Below, in pieces: positions 27,574 through 35,651 of a stretch of DNA of 64,000 nt; the first letter of the stretch is position 1, and every line of letters starts with the position of its first letter. The translations under genes and the position numbers were made by a program. Under the pieces are notes generated by a model. The model was not told the DNA's origin. It saw only the letters and a program-made list of their open reading frames with translations, and did no database searches. The stretch comes from Bog-159 sp963818855 (lineage in GTDB: Bacteria; Acidobacteriota; Terriglobia; Bryobacterales; Bryobacteraceae), in NCBI GenBank assembly GCA_963818855.1, contig CAWFUH010000003.1, positions 310,001-374,000 on the forward strand. The letters are read 5' to 3'.

Positions 27574-28254
27574 ATGCCCTACGACGTTTTACTGGTGGAC
27601 GATCACAAAATGATGCGCGATGGTCTGCATGCGATCCTCGATCGTACGCCTGAATTCCGCGTTGTGGGCGAGGCCGAAACCGGCACGGAGGCCGTACAAT
27701 TCTGCAAGAAGTCGCGGCCTGACCTGGTAGTGATGGATATCGGAATGCCCGGTCTCAATGGCATCGAATCCACCGTCGAAATTCTGCGCTACTCCCCGCA
27801 AACGCGGGTGGTGATTCTCTCTATTTACGACGATGAAAATTCCGTGGTGAGCGCCATTCGTTCCGGCGCCCGCGCATTTGTGCTGAAACGCGCCTCCGCC
27901 GCGGACCTGATCGACGCCCTGCGGACAGTGGCGCGCGGCGGGTCGTATCTAAGTTCACAAGTCTCCGACAGTCTCCTGAGCCGCATCCAGAGCGGCGACC
28001 TGAGGACCTCCAGCACGCAGGCGCCCCTCGACACGCTCTCGCCGCGGGAATTGCAGGTGCTGCGCATGGTGGCCGAAGGCAAAACCAGCAAGGACATCGC
28101 GGTGCTGCTCGAACTCGGCTTGCAAACCGTGCGCGGCTATCGCAAGATGTTGATGAAAAAATTGGGCGTCAATAACGTAGCTGGTCTCACGCAAGTGGCC
28201 TTGGCCGCCGGCATCACGCACTGGAACAGACCCAATGGAAACTCCGTACAGTAG
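27574..28254 (+). CDS. NarL/FixJ-family response regulator
   Basis: 226 residues. The receiver has the acidic pair in LLVDDHKMMRDGL, the phosphoacceptor Asp in LVVMDIGMPGLNGIE, the Thr/Ser switch in VVILSIYDDE and Lys in FVLKRASAADL. The LuxR-type DNA-binding domain is TLSPRELQVLRMVAEGKTSK, then DIAVLLELGLQTVRGYRKML. The ribosome site GAGGTGG stands upstream. It pairs with the histidine kinase ahead of it. The amidohydrolase start lies inside its last codons, so the enzyme is coupled to this regulator. Confidence 0.92.
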   Translation: MPYDVLLVDDHKMMRDGLHAILDRTPEFRVVGEAETGTEAVQFCKKSRPDLVVMDIGMPGLNGIESTVEILRYSPQTRVVILSIYDDENSVVSAIRSGARAFVLKRASAADLIDALRTVARGGSYLSSQVSDSLLSRIQSGDLRTSSTQAPLDTLSPRELQVLRMVAEGKTSKDIAVLLELGLQTVRGYRKMLMKKLGVNNVAGLTQVALAAGITHWNRPNGNSVQ

Positions 28255-29146
28255 CGTTCCCGTCTGCGACGCGCACGTCCATTTTTTCTCTCCCGCGTTC
28301 TTCGCGCGGCTGGCGGCCGAGGCCGGGCAATCTGTGGAGGAAATCGGCCGCAGGCTCGGCTGGCGCATCCCCGCGACTTGCGAAGATCTGGCCGCCGCCT
28401 GGACCGCGGAGTTGGATAAACATGGCGTAGCCAAAGCGGCGCTGATTGCCAGCATACCGGGCGATGAGGACTCGGTGGCAGCAGCGGTCAAACTGCATCC
28501 GGACCGCTTTTGGGGATTCTTCATGGCGAATCCCGCGGCGCCGGATGGCATCGGGCGCGTGCAGAACGCTCTGGCCTACGGCGGTGTGCAAGGGGTTTGC
28601 CTGTTCCCCGCTATGCATCGTTACTCAATCGCGGATCCCCGCGTGCGTCCGGTCTTTGAGGCTGCCGCCGCGCGTCCCGGGACCATTGTCTTCGTACATT
28701 GCGGTGTCCTGACGGTGGGCGTCAGGCAAAAACTGGGGCTGCCGTCGCGGTTCGACATGCGCTATTCGAATCCGATCGACCTGCATGCCGTGGCCCTGGA
28801 GTATGCCGCTGTTAATTTCGTGATCCCGCATTTCGGCGCGGGCTATTTTCGCGAGGCCCTGATGCTCGCGGACCTGTGCCCCAACATCTATCTGGACACT
28901 TCCAGCAGCAACGGCTGGATACGCTACCAACCCGCGCAGCTCGATTTGAAGGAGGTATTTCGCAAGGCGCTGGAGGTGGCCGGCCCGCGGCGGCTGCTAT
29001 TCGGTTCTGATTCGTCATTCTTTCCGCGGGGGTGGCACGCGCAAATTTTGCACGCGCAGACCGAGGCGCTGCGTGATCTCAACGTCCCCGCAGATCAGGC
29101 GGCGCTGATTCTGGGCGGCAATCTGGAGCGTCTGCTGGAGCGCTGA
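28235..29146 (+). CDS. amidohydrolase-family TIM-barrel enzyme (ACMSD-like)
   Basis: 303 residues, overlapping the response regulator by 20 bases. The metal-binding opening CDAHVHFF carries the HxH motif; further ligands are expected in VFVHCGVLTVG, FVIPHFGAGYFREALMLAD and LLFGSDSSFFPRGW. This is the amidohydrolase-2 group that includes aminocarboxymuconate-semialdehyde and gamma-resorcylate decarboxylases. The substrate is not predictable. Its overlap with a response regulator is unusual and may tie its expression to that two-component system. Confidence 0.82.
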   Translation: METPYSSVPVCDAHVHFFSPAFFARLAAEAGQSVEEIGRRLGWRIPATCEDLAAAWTAELDKHGVAKAALIASIPGDEDSVAAAVKLHPDRFWGFFMANPAAPDGIGRVQNALAYGGVQGVCLFPAMHRYSIADPRVRPVFEAAAARPGTIVFVHCGVLTVGVRQKLGLPSRFDMRYSNPIDLHAVALEYAAVNFVIPHFGAGYFREALMLADLCPNIYLDTSSSNGWIRYQPAQLDLKEVFRKALEVAGPRRLLFGSDSSFFPRGWHAQILHAQTEALRDLNVPADQAALILGGNLERLLER

Positions 29147-29150
29147 CCAA

Positions 29151-29418
29151 CTGGAGGGCGGGCTATAGCCTTACAATGTCACCTAGTTATCCCAGTATTG
29201 GGAATGCTGCATAATTTGTGGCGCAGACCTCTAGGTCTGCGCGGGTCCTCCAGGACCCGCCCTACGCGCTTGGAATCAGCCGTTCCACGCGAGGCAGCCG
29301 ACGTGGACGTCGGCCGCAGGACTGGAGTCCTGCCCCACAATTTATGCAGGTGTTCGGTGGCGCGAAAACTAAGTGACATTGTAGGCTTTAGCCGGCGCGG
29401 GGCTTCAGCCCCGCTGCA
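29151..29418. repeat. family A repeat, copy 4, split by an inserted element
   Basis: The left half (29151-29170, ending GGCGGGCTATAGCC) and right half (29384-29418, GGCTTTAGCCGGCGCGGGGC and onward) rejoin into a complete family A unit when the intervening 213 bp are removed. The shared GGCT(A/T)TAGCC is then a 10-bp duplication. Confidence 0.8.
29171..29383. mobile_element. MITE-like element with terminal inverted repeats
   Basis: Left end TACAATGTCACCTAGTT (29172-29188) and right end AACTAAGTGACATTGTA (29367-29383) are inverted repeats matching at 16 of 17 bases. A second inverted pair lies inside: CTGCATAATTTGTGG (29207-29221) with CCACAATTTATGCAG (29336-29350), one mismatch. Direct flanks GGCTATAGCC and GGCTTTAGCC look like a 10-bp target duplication. 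The interior carries four palindromes, including two of the family B type (29241-29260, 29316-29333), and no coding frame, so it must be moved by a transposase from elsewhere. Confidence 0.75.
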
Positions 29419-29436
29419 AATTGAGTTTTGCCCATC

Positions 29437-29832
29437 CTACGGGGCAGGCGGCTCGTCCCGCAAAGTATCGAGCGATTCCAACACGCGCTCCAACAGTTCA
29501 TCCGTCTGCGAAACCGCCATCTGCAAAGTCTCGATGGATTGCGCCTGGGCCGTAAGACGGCCTTCCAGTCCCTGCATTGCCTTGGCCAATAGCTCGTCCA
29601 TAGCGGAAAGAATCTGCGCGGTGGATGGCGTTTCCTTAAGTCTGGCGTCGTGCGCATCGGCGCGCGCTTCCAGGCGGCCGAGCCGCTGATCGTGCGCACG
29701 CACCTGTGCCTTCAGCTCCCGGATGAAGCGATCGGAGCGCGGCGCAGACGTGGCTTCATGTTCCTGCCAGCGGCGCACGAGCGCGCCGGCGGCGAAGCCT
29801 CCGATCAGGACCGCCAGCCGCTCGAACAACAT
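29437..29832 (-). CDS. membrane-anchored coiled-coil protein
   Basis: 131 residues. One hydrophobic segment near the start (ERLAVLIGGFAAGALVRRW) anchors a long charged helix (SDRFIRELKAQVRAHDQRLG and onward to the end) with heptad-like Leu spacing, typical of a coiled coil. A Pro-rich tail (DEPPAP) ends it. It resembles short DUF-type membrane coiled coils with no assigned role. It is divergent from the second histidine kinase. Confidence 0.6.
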   Translation of the reverse strand: MLFERLAVLIGGFAAGALVRRWQEHEATSAPRSDRFIRELKAQVRAHDQRLGRLEARADAHDARLKETPSTAQILSAMDELLAKAMQGLEGRLTAQAQSIETLQMAVSQTDELLERVLESLDTLRDEPPAP

Positions 29833-30004
29833 TCGTAGTTCCAGACACTCTTACCGTAGTCGTTTAAAATTTGCTGCAGCAAGTACTAAGAATCTCACGC
29901 AAGTACTAAGTACATATGGGATTGCGCCTGCATACGTTACTTGGCATTCTGGGGTAAGGCTATTCCTCATCATAGCTCCCAATCATCGAAAGGATCGATT
30001 TAAT

Positions 30005-30883
30005 TTGGTCTCGGGATTTTTGCAGAAAAATCCGGGTGAATGTGTACGCCGTCTGCAGCAAATGGCGGGAACCACGCCCTCGGCGGAGTGCCGCTCCGGC
30101 GTGGACGATCCTCTTCTTTCCTCGCGTGAACTGGAGCGCCTCTCGTCCATCGAGCGTACTCTTCTGCGCAATTACTTTCGTCTGCTGGAGGCCGATCGCC
30201 AATTGCGCGCACGCGCCCGCGGCACACCCAAGCCCATCGGCATGCTCCTTTCCGATTCGCTCGAAGCTGAACGCCAGCGGATCGGCCGCGAGTTGCATAC
30301 CGGCGTGGGACAGGCGCTCGCGGGAATCCATGTCCACGTCAGCCTGATCCAGGACGCCTTGCCCGATCCGCCGCCCCGTGTACGCAAGAGCCTGGACCAG
30401 ATTACGGCACTGGCGGGCGCCGCCTTGCAACTTGTGCGCGGCGTCTCGCGCAGCTTGTATGTGCCGGCCTGGCAAGCGCAGACCTTGGTGGAAGCTTTGC
30501 GGAATCTGTGGGAGAGTTCGGGAATACCCGAGAAGTTCGCGGGCACCCTGGATCTGCACGAGCTCTTGATCGAGCCGCCGCCGGAGATTCGGCGCGCCAT
30601 TTACCTGGTGGCGCAAGAAGGGATCTCGAATGCCATTCAACATGCCGACGCGCGCCGCGTGCGGATGTCCCTGCGCGAGGAAGACGGCCGCATCACCTTC
30701 GAGTTAGCGGATGACGGTTCCGGTTTCAGTCTTCCGGCCGATGCGGCGCTGGAAACTGCTTCCACGGGCATCGGCTTGCGCGCGATACGCGATCTGGCGC
30801 TCCAGCTGGGCGGCGATCTGCGCACCGGGAACACTACCAAAGGCGCCCAATTGACCATTTCATTTCCGGTGACCAATGAATAA
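30005..30883 (+). CDS. NarL-type sensor histidine kinase, soluble
   Basis: 292 residues from TTG 30005, chosen because AAAGGA stands ten bases upstream; ATG 30062 (273 residues) is the alternative. The phosphoacceptor region AERQRIGRELHTGVGQALAG is the HisKA_3 type with the His present. Unlike the kinase at 26.5 kb, its ATPase domain is intact: N-box LVAQEGISNAIQHADARRV, G1 ADDGSGF and G2 TGIGLRAIRDLA. There is no membrane span or recognisable sensor domain, only a helical N-terminus, so it probably takes its signal from a partner. It overlaps its response regulator by eight bases. Confidence 0.85.
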   Translation: MVSGFLQKNPGECVRRLQQMAGTTPSAECRSGVDDPLLSSRELERLSSIERTLLRNYFRLLEADRQLRARARGTPKPIGMLLSDSLEAERQRIGRELHTGVGQALAGIHVHVSLIQDALPDPPPRVRKSLDQITALAGAALQLVRGVSRSLYVPAWQAQTLVEALRNLWESSGIPEKFAGTLDLHELLIEPPPEIRRAIYLVAQEGISNAIQHADARRVRMSLREEDGRITFELADDGSGFSLPADAALETASTGIGLRAIRDLALQLGGDLRTGNTTKGAQLTISFPVTNE

Positions 30884-31529
30884 TACTAAACCAACGACAG
30901 TGGTGATTGCCGAGGATCAAGGGATCATTCGCGAAGGCCTGGCGCTGGTGTGCCAGAGCCGCGACTTGCAGGTGCTGGCGCAATGTGCCGACGGACTTAC
31001 GGCCCTCGACACGATCCGCTCGCTGAAGCCCGATTTCGCCCTGCTCGACCTGAACATGCCGAAGCTGAGCGGCCTGCAGGTGGTGCGCAAGGTCCGCGAA
31101 TCCGAGTTGCCCACGCGTTGCGTCATCCTGACCATCAGCCGCGACGAGAGCGCCATTCGCGAGGCCTTGAAGGTCGGCGCCGACGGCTACCTTTTGAAGG
31201 ACGGGCCGCCCCGCCACCTGACTGATGCCATCAGCTATATTCGCGACGGTGGCGTATACGTGTCGCCGCTGCTCAGAGTCGCCGGATTCTTGCCATCCTC
31301 GCGCGAGGCGGATGAGGATGAACCGCTCGGGCATCTCAGCCGCCGCGAGCGCGATGTGTTTTTCCACCTGGTGAACGGCCTCCGCGCAAAGGAGATTGCC
31401 AACCTGCTGGACATCAGCCCCAAGACCGTAGATACTTACCGCGCCAGCCTGATGCGCAAGCTTAATATTCACGACCTGGTGGGATTAGTAAAGTTCGCCA
31501 TCGAGCACAACCTTACAACTACGAAGTAA
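30876..31529 (+). CDS. NarL/FixJ-family response regulator
   Basis: 217 residues. Receiver motifs are VVIAEDQGIIREGL (acidic pair), FALLDLNMPKLSG (phosphoacceptor Asp), CVILTISRDES (switch) and YLLKDGPPRHL (Lys). The output domain is LSRRERDVFFHLVNGLRAKE followed by IANLLDISPKTVDTYRASLM, a LuxR-type helix-turn-helix. It overlaps the preceding kinase by eight bases, a tightly coupled pair. A family A repeat follows the stop at once. Confidence 0.92.
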   Translation: MNNTKPTTVVIAEDQGIIREGLALVCQSRDLQVLAQCADGLTALDTIRSLKPDFALLDLNMPKLSGLQVVRKVRESELPTRCVILTISRDESAIREALKVGADGYLLKDGPPRHLTDAISYIRDGGVYVSPLLRVAGFLPSSREADEDEPLGHLSRRERDVFFHLVNGLRAKEIANLLDISPKTVDTYRASLMRKLNIHDLVGLVKFAIEHNLTTTK

Positions 31530-31530
31530 G

Positions 31531-31573
31531 TGGAAGGCGGGCTTTAGCCGGCGCGGGGCTTAAGCCCGCTGCA
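31531..31573. repeat. ~44-bp palindromic repeat, family A, copy 5
   Basis: TGGAAGGCGGGCTTTAGCCG followed by GCGCGGGGCTTAAGCCCGCT and GCA. It starts directly after the response regulator stop, in the orientation opposite to copies 1-3. Confidence 0.85.
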
Positions 31574-31991
31574 TCCGCACGCAACATACTCGACCCAACT
31601 TACACCTGGGAAGACACCAGAAATAACTTTGCGCTCGCCAGGCTTAGTGAAGATGTGAAACTACTCCTCCATCACTTCCAACACACCAACGAACCTCGCC
31701 CCAAAAGCCGCCTTGCGGCTCCTCATGAATGCCGACAGCGTAACTCTGCACTTAGCCATTCTGGCATAATCTCGAAAACGGCGACCCCGCTGCAGCGCGG
31801 TCGCTGCTTCCCTGGGCTTCGCTGTATTTGCCTCGTTCGCTGCCGGTCCGCTCGCCCACCCGTTTCTTTGGCATTTGCCACCTGGCAGGGAATTTACCCA
31901 GTCGCCGCAGGCGCCCACGCCGGCAACTGGGTTCGTCCGGCTAATCTTTGGATATCTCCACGTTCCCTGCCCCCCGCGCGTCTAATCCTTT
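31574..31991. other. gene-free gap upstream of lolA
   Basis: Open frames exist on both strands, but none has protein-like composition. A 22-base near-palindrome, CGACCCCGCTG/CAGCGCGGTCG with one mismatch, lies at about 31783-31804. I see no promoter or RNA gene that I would defend. Confidence 0.4.
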
Positions 31992-32624
31992 GTGAGCCCC
32001 ATACGGCTACTGATCTGCCTGCTGCCCGTGTCCCTGGCCGCCCAAACGCCGGCGCTGGGACCGCTGCTCAAAGCCGTAGAAGCTCGCTACAACCACGCCC
32101 AAACCCTCCAAGTCACGTTTCATGAGGCATATACAGGCCCCGGCCAGCCCCGCCGCTCGGAAAGCGGCACGCTTCTCCTCCGCAAACCCGGCCGCATGCG
32201 CTGGGATTACACCTCGCCCGAAGGCAAGCTGTTCGTTTCCGATGGCAAGTACCTCTGGCTCTACACGCCCAGCAATCACCAGGTCGAGAAGATGAAAATC
32301 AAGGAGAGCGACGATATGCGGGCTCCCCTCGCATTCTTGCTGGGTAAACTACACTTCGATAAGGAGTTTAGCAACGTCCACAGCGTCCCCGCCGCAGGCG
32401 GCATGCAAATCACCGCCGATCCCAAAACCGACACCCTTCCCTATACGAAGGTCGAGTTCACGGTCGGCCAGGATGACCAGATCCGCCGGGTTCAGGTCAC
32501 CGGCTACGACCAATCCGTTCTCACATTCGATTTCGAGCAGGAAAAGCTAAATCCGCCGATCGAAGCCAAGCTGTTCCAGTTCCAAATGCCGCCCGGCGCG
32601 GCCCTCGTGGAGACTACCCAGTAA
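31992..32624 (+). CDS. lolA: LolA-like outer-membrane lipoprotein carrier protein
   Basis: 210 residues from a GTG. A short signal peptide (IRLLICLLPVSLAAQ) exports it to the periplasm. The LolA pattern follows: LQVTFHEAYTGPGQPRRSES, then GTLLLRKPGRMRWDYTSPEG, KLFVSDGKYLWLYTPSNHQV and DDMRAPLAFLLGKLHF. LolA ferries lipoproteins from the LolCDE complex to LolB at the outer membrane. Immediately downstream is the pilus assembly operon, with pilC 16 bp away, which suggests cotranscription. Confidence 0.85.
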   Translation: MSPIRLLICLLPVSLAAQTPALGPLLKAVEARYNHAQTLQVTFHEAYTGPGQPRRSESGTLLLRKPGRMRWDYTSPEGKLFVSDGKYLWLYTPSNHQVEKMKIKESDDMRAPLAFLLGKLHFDKEFSNVHSVPAAGGMQITADPKTDTLPYTKVEFTVGQDDQIRRVQVTGYDQSVLTFDFEQEKLNPPIEAKLFQFQMPPGAALVETTQ

Positions 32625-32640
32625 CGGAGACCGCCCGATA

Positions 32641-33852
32641 ATGGCCGAATTCCTACTTAAATACGCGGACACGCGGGGCGAAATCCACCAGCAAGTGGCG
32701 AACGCCGGCTCGGAGAAAGAACTGCGCGACCGCTACACCCAGCAGGGCTTCCTGATCTACTCGATCAAGCACAAAGGCGGCATTTCCTCCGGCTGGTCCA
32801 CGAACCTGTCGAAACGCAAGAAGCTCAACATCGAGAAGTTTCTGATCTTCAACCAGCAGTTCGTGACGCTGATCCGCGCCGGTCTGCCGATCCTGAAAGC
32901 GCTGGATCTGCTGGCCGACCGCCTCACCGATCCCAAGCTCGGCCCGTACATTAAGTCCGTGCGCGATGAGGTGCGCAACGGCACGCTCCTTTCCGACGCT
33001 TTCCGCATGCAGGGCATTTTCCCGAAGATCTACGTCACCACCGTGATGGCCGGCGAGAAAAGCGGCAGCTTGGCGGAAGTCCTGGACCGGTTCATTACTT
33101 ACCAGAAGCTCTCGCTGGCTGTGAGGAAGAAGGTGATGGTTTCGCTCATGTATCCATCCGTTCTGATCCTTCTCACGCTATGCCTGATGGTATTTCTAGT
33201 CACTTACGTGGTGCCGAATTTTGCGCAGCTTTATACCAGTATGCAGGCGAAGCTTCCGCAGGTGACCGTCATCCTGATCGCCATCGGCACCACGGCACGC
33301 ACCTATATCCTGGTGGTATTCGGGATCGTCATCGGGCTGATCTTTCTGTACCGCTATTGGTCGCGCAAAGAGTCGGCGCGGGCGCGCATCGACGGCGTGA
33401 AAATGCGCGTGCCGCTGCTCGGCGATATTTGGGTGAAGTATCAAGTGGCACAGTTTTCGCGCGTGCTCAGCACGCTGCTGACGGGCGGCATACCGCTGGT
33501 ACAGGGCCTGGAAACGGCCTCGGATTCGCTCGGCACCGCCTTGCTGCGCAAGGCTTTGGATAAAGCCAGCAAGATGGTGCGCGAAGGGCAGGCGCTATCC
33601 GCCTCGCTCAAAACCACCGGTATCTTTCCCGCGCTTTCCATCGATATGATTGAAGTAGGCGAATCCACGGGCGCATTGCCGATCATGCTGAACAGCGTGG
33701 CCGAATTCTACGAGGAGGATGTAAATACCCGCATGGCCGCGGCTCTGTCGCTCATCGAGCCGGCCATCATGATTTTCATGGGATGTTTTGTGGCATTTGT
33801 GCTGATAGCTTTGTATCTGCCGATTTTCTCATTGGCGGACACAATAAGGTGA
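32641..33852 (+). CDS. pilC: type IV pilus/type II secretion inner-membrane platform protein
   Basis: 403 residues, the standard PilC/GspF length. Two T2SSF domains are visible, the first around FNQQFVTLIRAGLPILKALD and SGSLAEVLDRFITYQKL and the second around VAQFSRVLSTLLTGGIPLVQ and SIDMIEVGESTGALPIMLNS. Three membrane helices lie at SLMYPSVLILLTLCLMVFLV, TYILVVFGIVIGLIFLYRYW and IMIFMGCFVAFVLIALYLPI. It forms the platform on which the PilB ATPase acts. It is the first pilus gene of the operon, 16 bp after lolA. Confidence 0.92.
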   Translation: MAEFLLKYADTRGEIHQQVANAGSEKELRDRYTQQGFLIYSIKHKGGISSGWSTNLSKRKKLNIEKFLIFNQQFVTLIRAGLPILKALDLLADRLTDPKLGPYIKSVRDEVRNGTLLSDAFRMQGIFPKIYVTTVMAGEKSGSLAEVLDRFITYQKLSLAVRKKVMVSLMYPSVLILLTLCLMVFLVTYVVPNFAQLYTSMQAKLPQVTVILIAIGTTARTYILVVFGIVIGLIFLYRYWSRKESARARIDGVKMRVPLLGDIWVKYQVAQFSRVLSTLLTGGIPLVQGLETASDSLGTALLRKALDKASKMVREGQALSASLKTTGIFPALSIDMIEVGESTGALPIMLNSVAEFYEEDVNTRMAAALSLIEPAIMIFMGCFVAFVLIALYLPIFSLADTIR

Positions 33853-33952
33853 TGGGTGGTGGGTGGTGGGTGGTGGGTGGTAGCAAACGAACTAATCGTT
33901 TGCGGTGAGTGGGCCACAACCCACCACCCACAACCCAAGACCGGTTTTTTAT
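33853..33952. repeat. GGT-rich tract and stem-loop between pilC and pilB (family C)
   Basis: Four GGG runs with TGGT spacers (33854-33877) fit the pattern of a four-stranded G-quadruplex. They are followed by a perfect stem-loop GCAAACGA-ACTAA-TCGTTTGC (33883-33903) and by the complementary CCCACCACCCACAACCCA (33920-33940). The G and C arms could also pair with each other. It covers the whole leader of pilB, which has no clear Shine-Dalgarno site. Confidence 0.7.
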
Positions 33953-35587
33953 ATGGCTAGCGATAAACCCAGATTGACCGACCCGACGGGAGAGGCCGTG
34001 ACGGCCCAGGCCGTAGCCGCGCGCTACCGCTGCGAGTACGTGGACCTGCGCGAAGGCTCCATCGATCACGATCTGTTCCGCACCATCCCGGTCGATTTGA
34101 TGTTCCGCTATAACTTCGTGCCGCTGCGCGCGCAGAACGGCACGCTGGATATCGCGCTCGCCGATCCGCGCAACCTGAACATGATCGACGAGCTGGCGCT
34201 GCTGCTCAATAAGAAGCTGCGCGTCAAGGTCGCCACCCTCAGCCAGATCTCGGATCTGCTGAAGAAGACCGAACAGTCGCAGCGCGTGCTCGAAGAGGTC
34301 ACCGAGGGCTTCACACTCGACGTGGTGGCGGACGAGGAAAACCCCGACGAGACGCTCTCCATCGATAAGCTCACCGCCGTCGATAGCGACATCGCCCCGG
34401 TGATCAAGCTGGTGGATACCACCATCTTCAACGCGCTTGAGCGGCGTGCCAGCGACATCCACATCGAGTCGCGCGATCAGGAAGTTGCCATCAAGTACCG
34501 CATTGACGGCGTGCTGCACTACGCCATGCCGCCGATCGCCAAGGATTGGCATTCGACCATTCTTTCGCGTATCAAGGTAATGAGCGAGCTGGATATCGCG
34601 GAGCGCCGCGTGCCGCAGGACGGCCGTTTCCGCGTGCGCTACAAGGGCCGCCTGATCGATTTCCGCGTGTCGATCATGCCTACTATTCACGGGGAAGATG
34701 CCGTGCTCCGCGTGCTCGATAAGGAGTCGATGAGCGAGAAGTTTGCCAAGCTCTCGCTCGAAGTGGTGGGCTTCGCCGAAAACGATCTGGTGAAGTTTCG
34801 CCGGTACATCTCCGAGCCGTATGGCATGGTGCTGGTCACCGGGCCGACCGGCTCCGGCAAAACCACTACCCTCTACGCCGCGCTCAGCGAGATCAAGAAC
34901 GACGAAGACAAGATCATCACCATCGAGGATCCCGTCGAGTATCAGCTCAAGGGTATTACGCAGATCCCCATCAACGAAAAAAAGGGGCTGACCTTCGCCC
35001 GCGGCTTACGTTCCATCCTGCGTCACGACCCCGATAAAATCATGGTCGGCGAGATCCGCGACCAGGAGACCGCGCAGATCGCTATCAACTCCGCGCTCAC
35101 CGGCCACCTGGTGTTCACCACCGTACACGCCAATAACGTGCTCGACGTTTTGGGCCGCTTCCTGAACATGGGCGTGGAGGCGTACAACTTCGTGTCGGCG
35201 CTGAACTGCATCCTGGCGCAGCGGCTGGTGCGCGTAATCTGCGACTATTGCCGCCGGCCGCTGCAGTTTGAGAGCGTCGAAGCGCGGCATGCGGCGTTGA
35301 TCGAGTCGGGCCTCGATCCGGCTGCATGGGAGCACGTGGAATTGATGGAAGGCGCCGGCTGCTTCGAATGCGGCGGCACCGGCTATCGCGGGCGCACCGC
35401 CATACACGAACTGCTGGATCTCAGCGACAAGATCCGCGAGATGATTCTGGATAAGCGGCCGACTTCGGAAATCAAGCGCCAGGCGCGCGACGAAGGCATG
35501 ACCTTCCTGCGCGAATCGGCAGTGGATAAGGTACGGAAGGGCGTGACCACGCTGAAGGAAATCAACAAGGTCACGTTTATAGAATGA
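33953..35587 (+). CDS. pilB: pilus assembly/type II secretion ATPase
   Basis: 544 residues from ATG 33953; the frame above it runs through repeat sequence. The N-terminal MshEN-like domain is followed by the GspE/PilB core: Walker A GPTGSGKTTT, Asp box IEDPVEY, Walker B KIMVGEIRDQETAQIAINSA and the His box TGHLVFTTVHANNVLDVLGR. A tetracysteine zinc site CDYCRRP with CFECGGTGYRGR is intact. It powers pilus extension. The acidic stretch EENPDETLSIDKL around residue 125 sits in the linker. GGT repeats flank the gene on both sides. Confidence 0.95.
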   Translation: MASDKPRLTDPTGEAVTAQAVAARYRCEYVDLREGSIDHDLFRTIPVDLMFRYNFVPLRAQNGTLDIALADPRNLNMIDELALLLNKKLRVKVATLSQISDLLKKTEQSQRVLEEVTEGFTLDVVADEENPDETLSIDKLTAVDSDIAPVIKLVDTTIFNALERRASDIHIESRDQEVAIKYRIDGVLHYAMPPIAKDWHSTILSRIKVMSELDIAERRVPQDGRFRVRYKGRLIDFRVSIMPTIHGEDAVLRVLDKESMSEKFAKLSLEVVGFAENDLVKFRRYISEPYGMVLVTGPTGSGKTTTLYAALSEIKNDEDKIITIEDPVEYQLKGITQIPINEKKGLTFARGLRSILRHDPDKIMVGEIRDQETAQIAINSALTGHLVFTTVHANNVLDVLGRFLNMGVEAYNFVSALNCILAQRLVRVICDYCRRPLQFESVEARHAALIESGLDPAAWEHVELMEGAGCFECGGTGYRGRTAIHELLDLSDKIREMILDKRPTSEIKRQARDEGMTFLRESAVDKVRKGVTTLKEINKVTFIE

Positions 35588-35597
35588 TGATGATGGC

Positions 35598-35651
35598 TCA
35601 CTTCGTTCGCGGTGGTAGGTGGTGGGTTGTAGGTGGTAGGCCTACCACCCT
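35598..35651. repeat. GGT-rich tract between pilB and pilM (family C)
   Basis: GCGGTGGTAGGTGGTGGGTT, GTAGGTGGTAGGCCTACCAC and CCT fill the gap. The end (GGTGGTAGGCCTACCACC) is an inverted repeat that can form a hairpin just before the pilM start. It is related in sequence to the tract before pilB. Confidence 0.65.

Noticed and set aside
29723..30004. Upstream extension of the second histidine kinase
   Set aside because: It overlaps the divergent coiled-coil gene and has no ribosome site; TTG 30005 has AAAGGA upstream.
31655..32125. Frames on both strands before lolA
   Set aside because: No protein-like composition or motif, and the plus-strand frame runs into lolA in another frame.
33853..33952. 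Possible CRISPR array in the GGT repeats
   Set aside because: The repeat period is only seven bases and there are no spacers.
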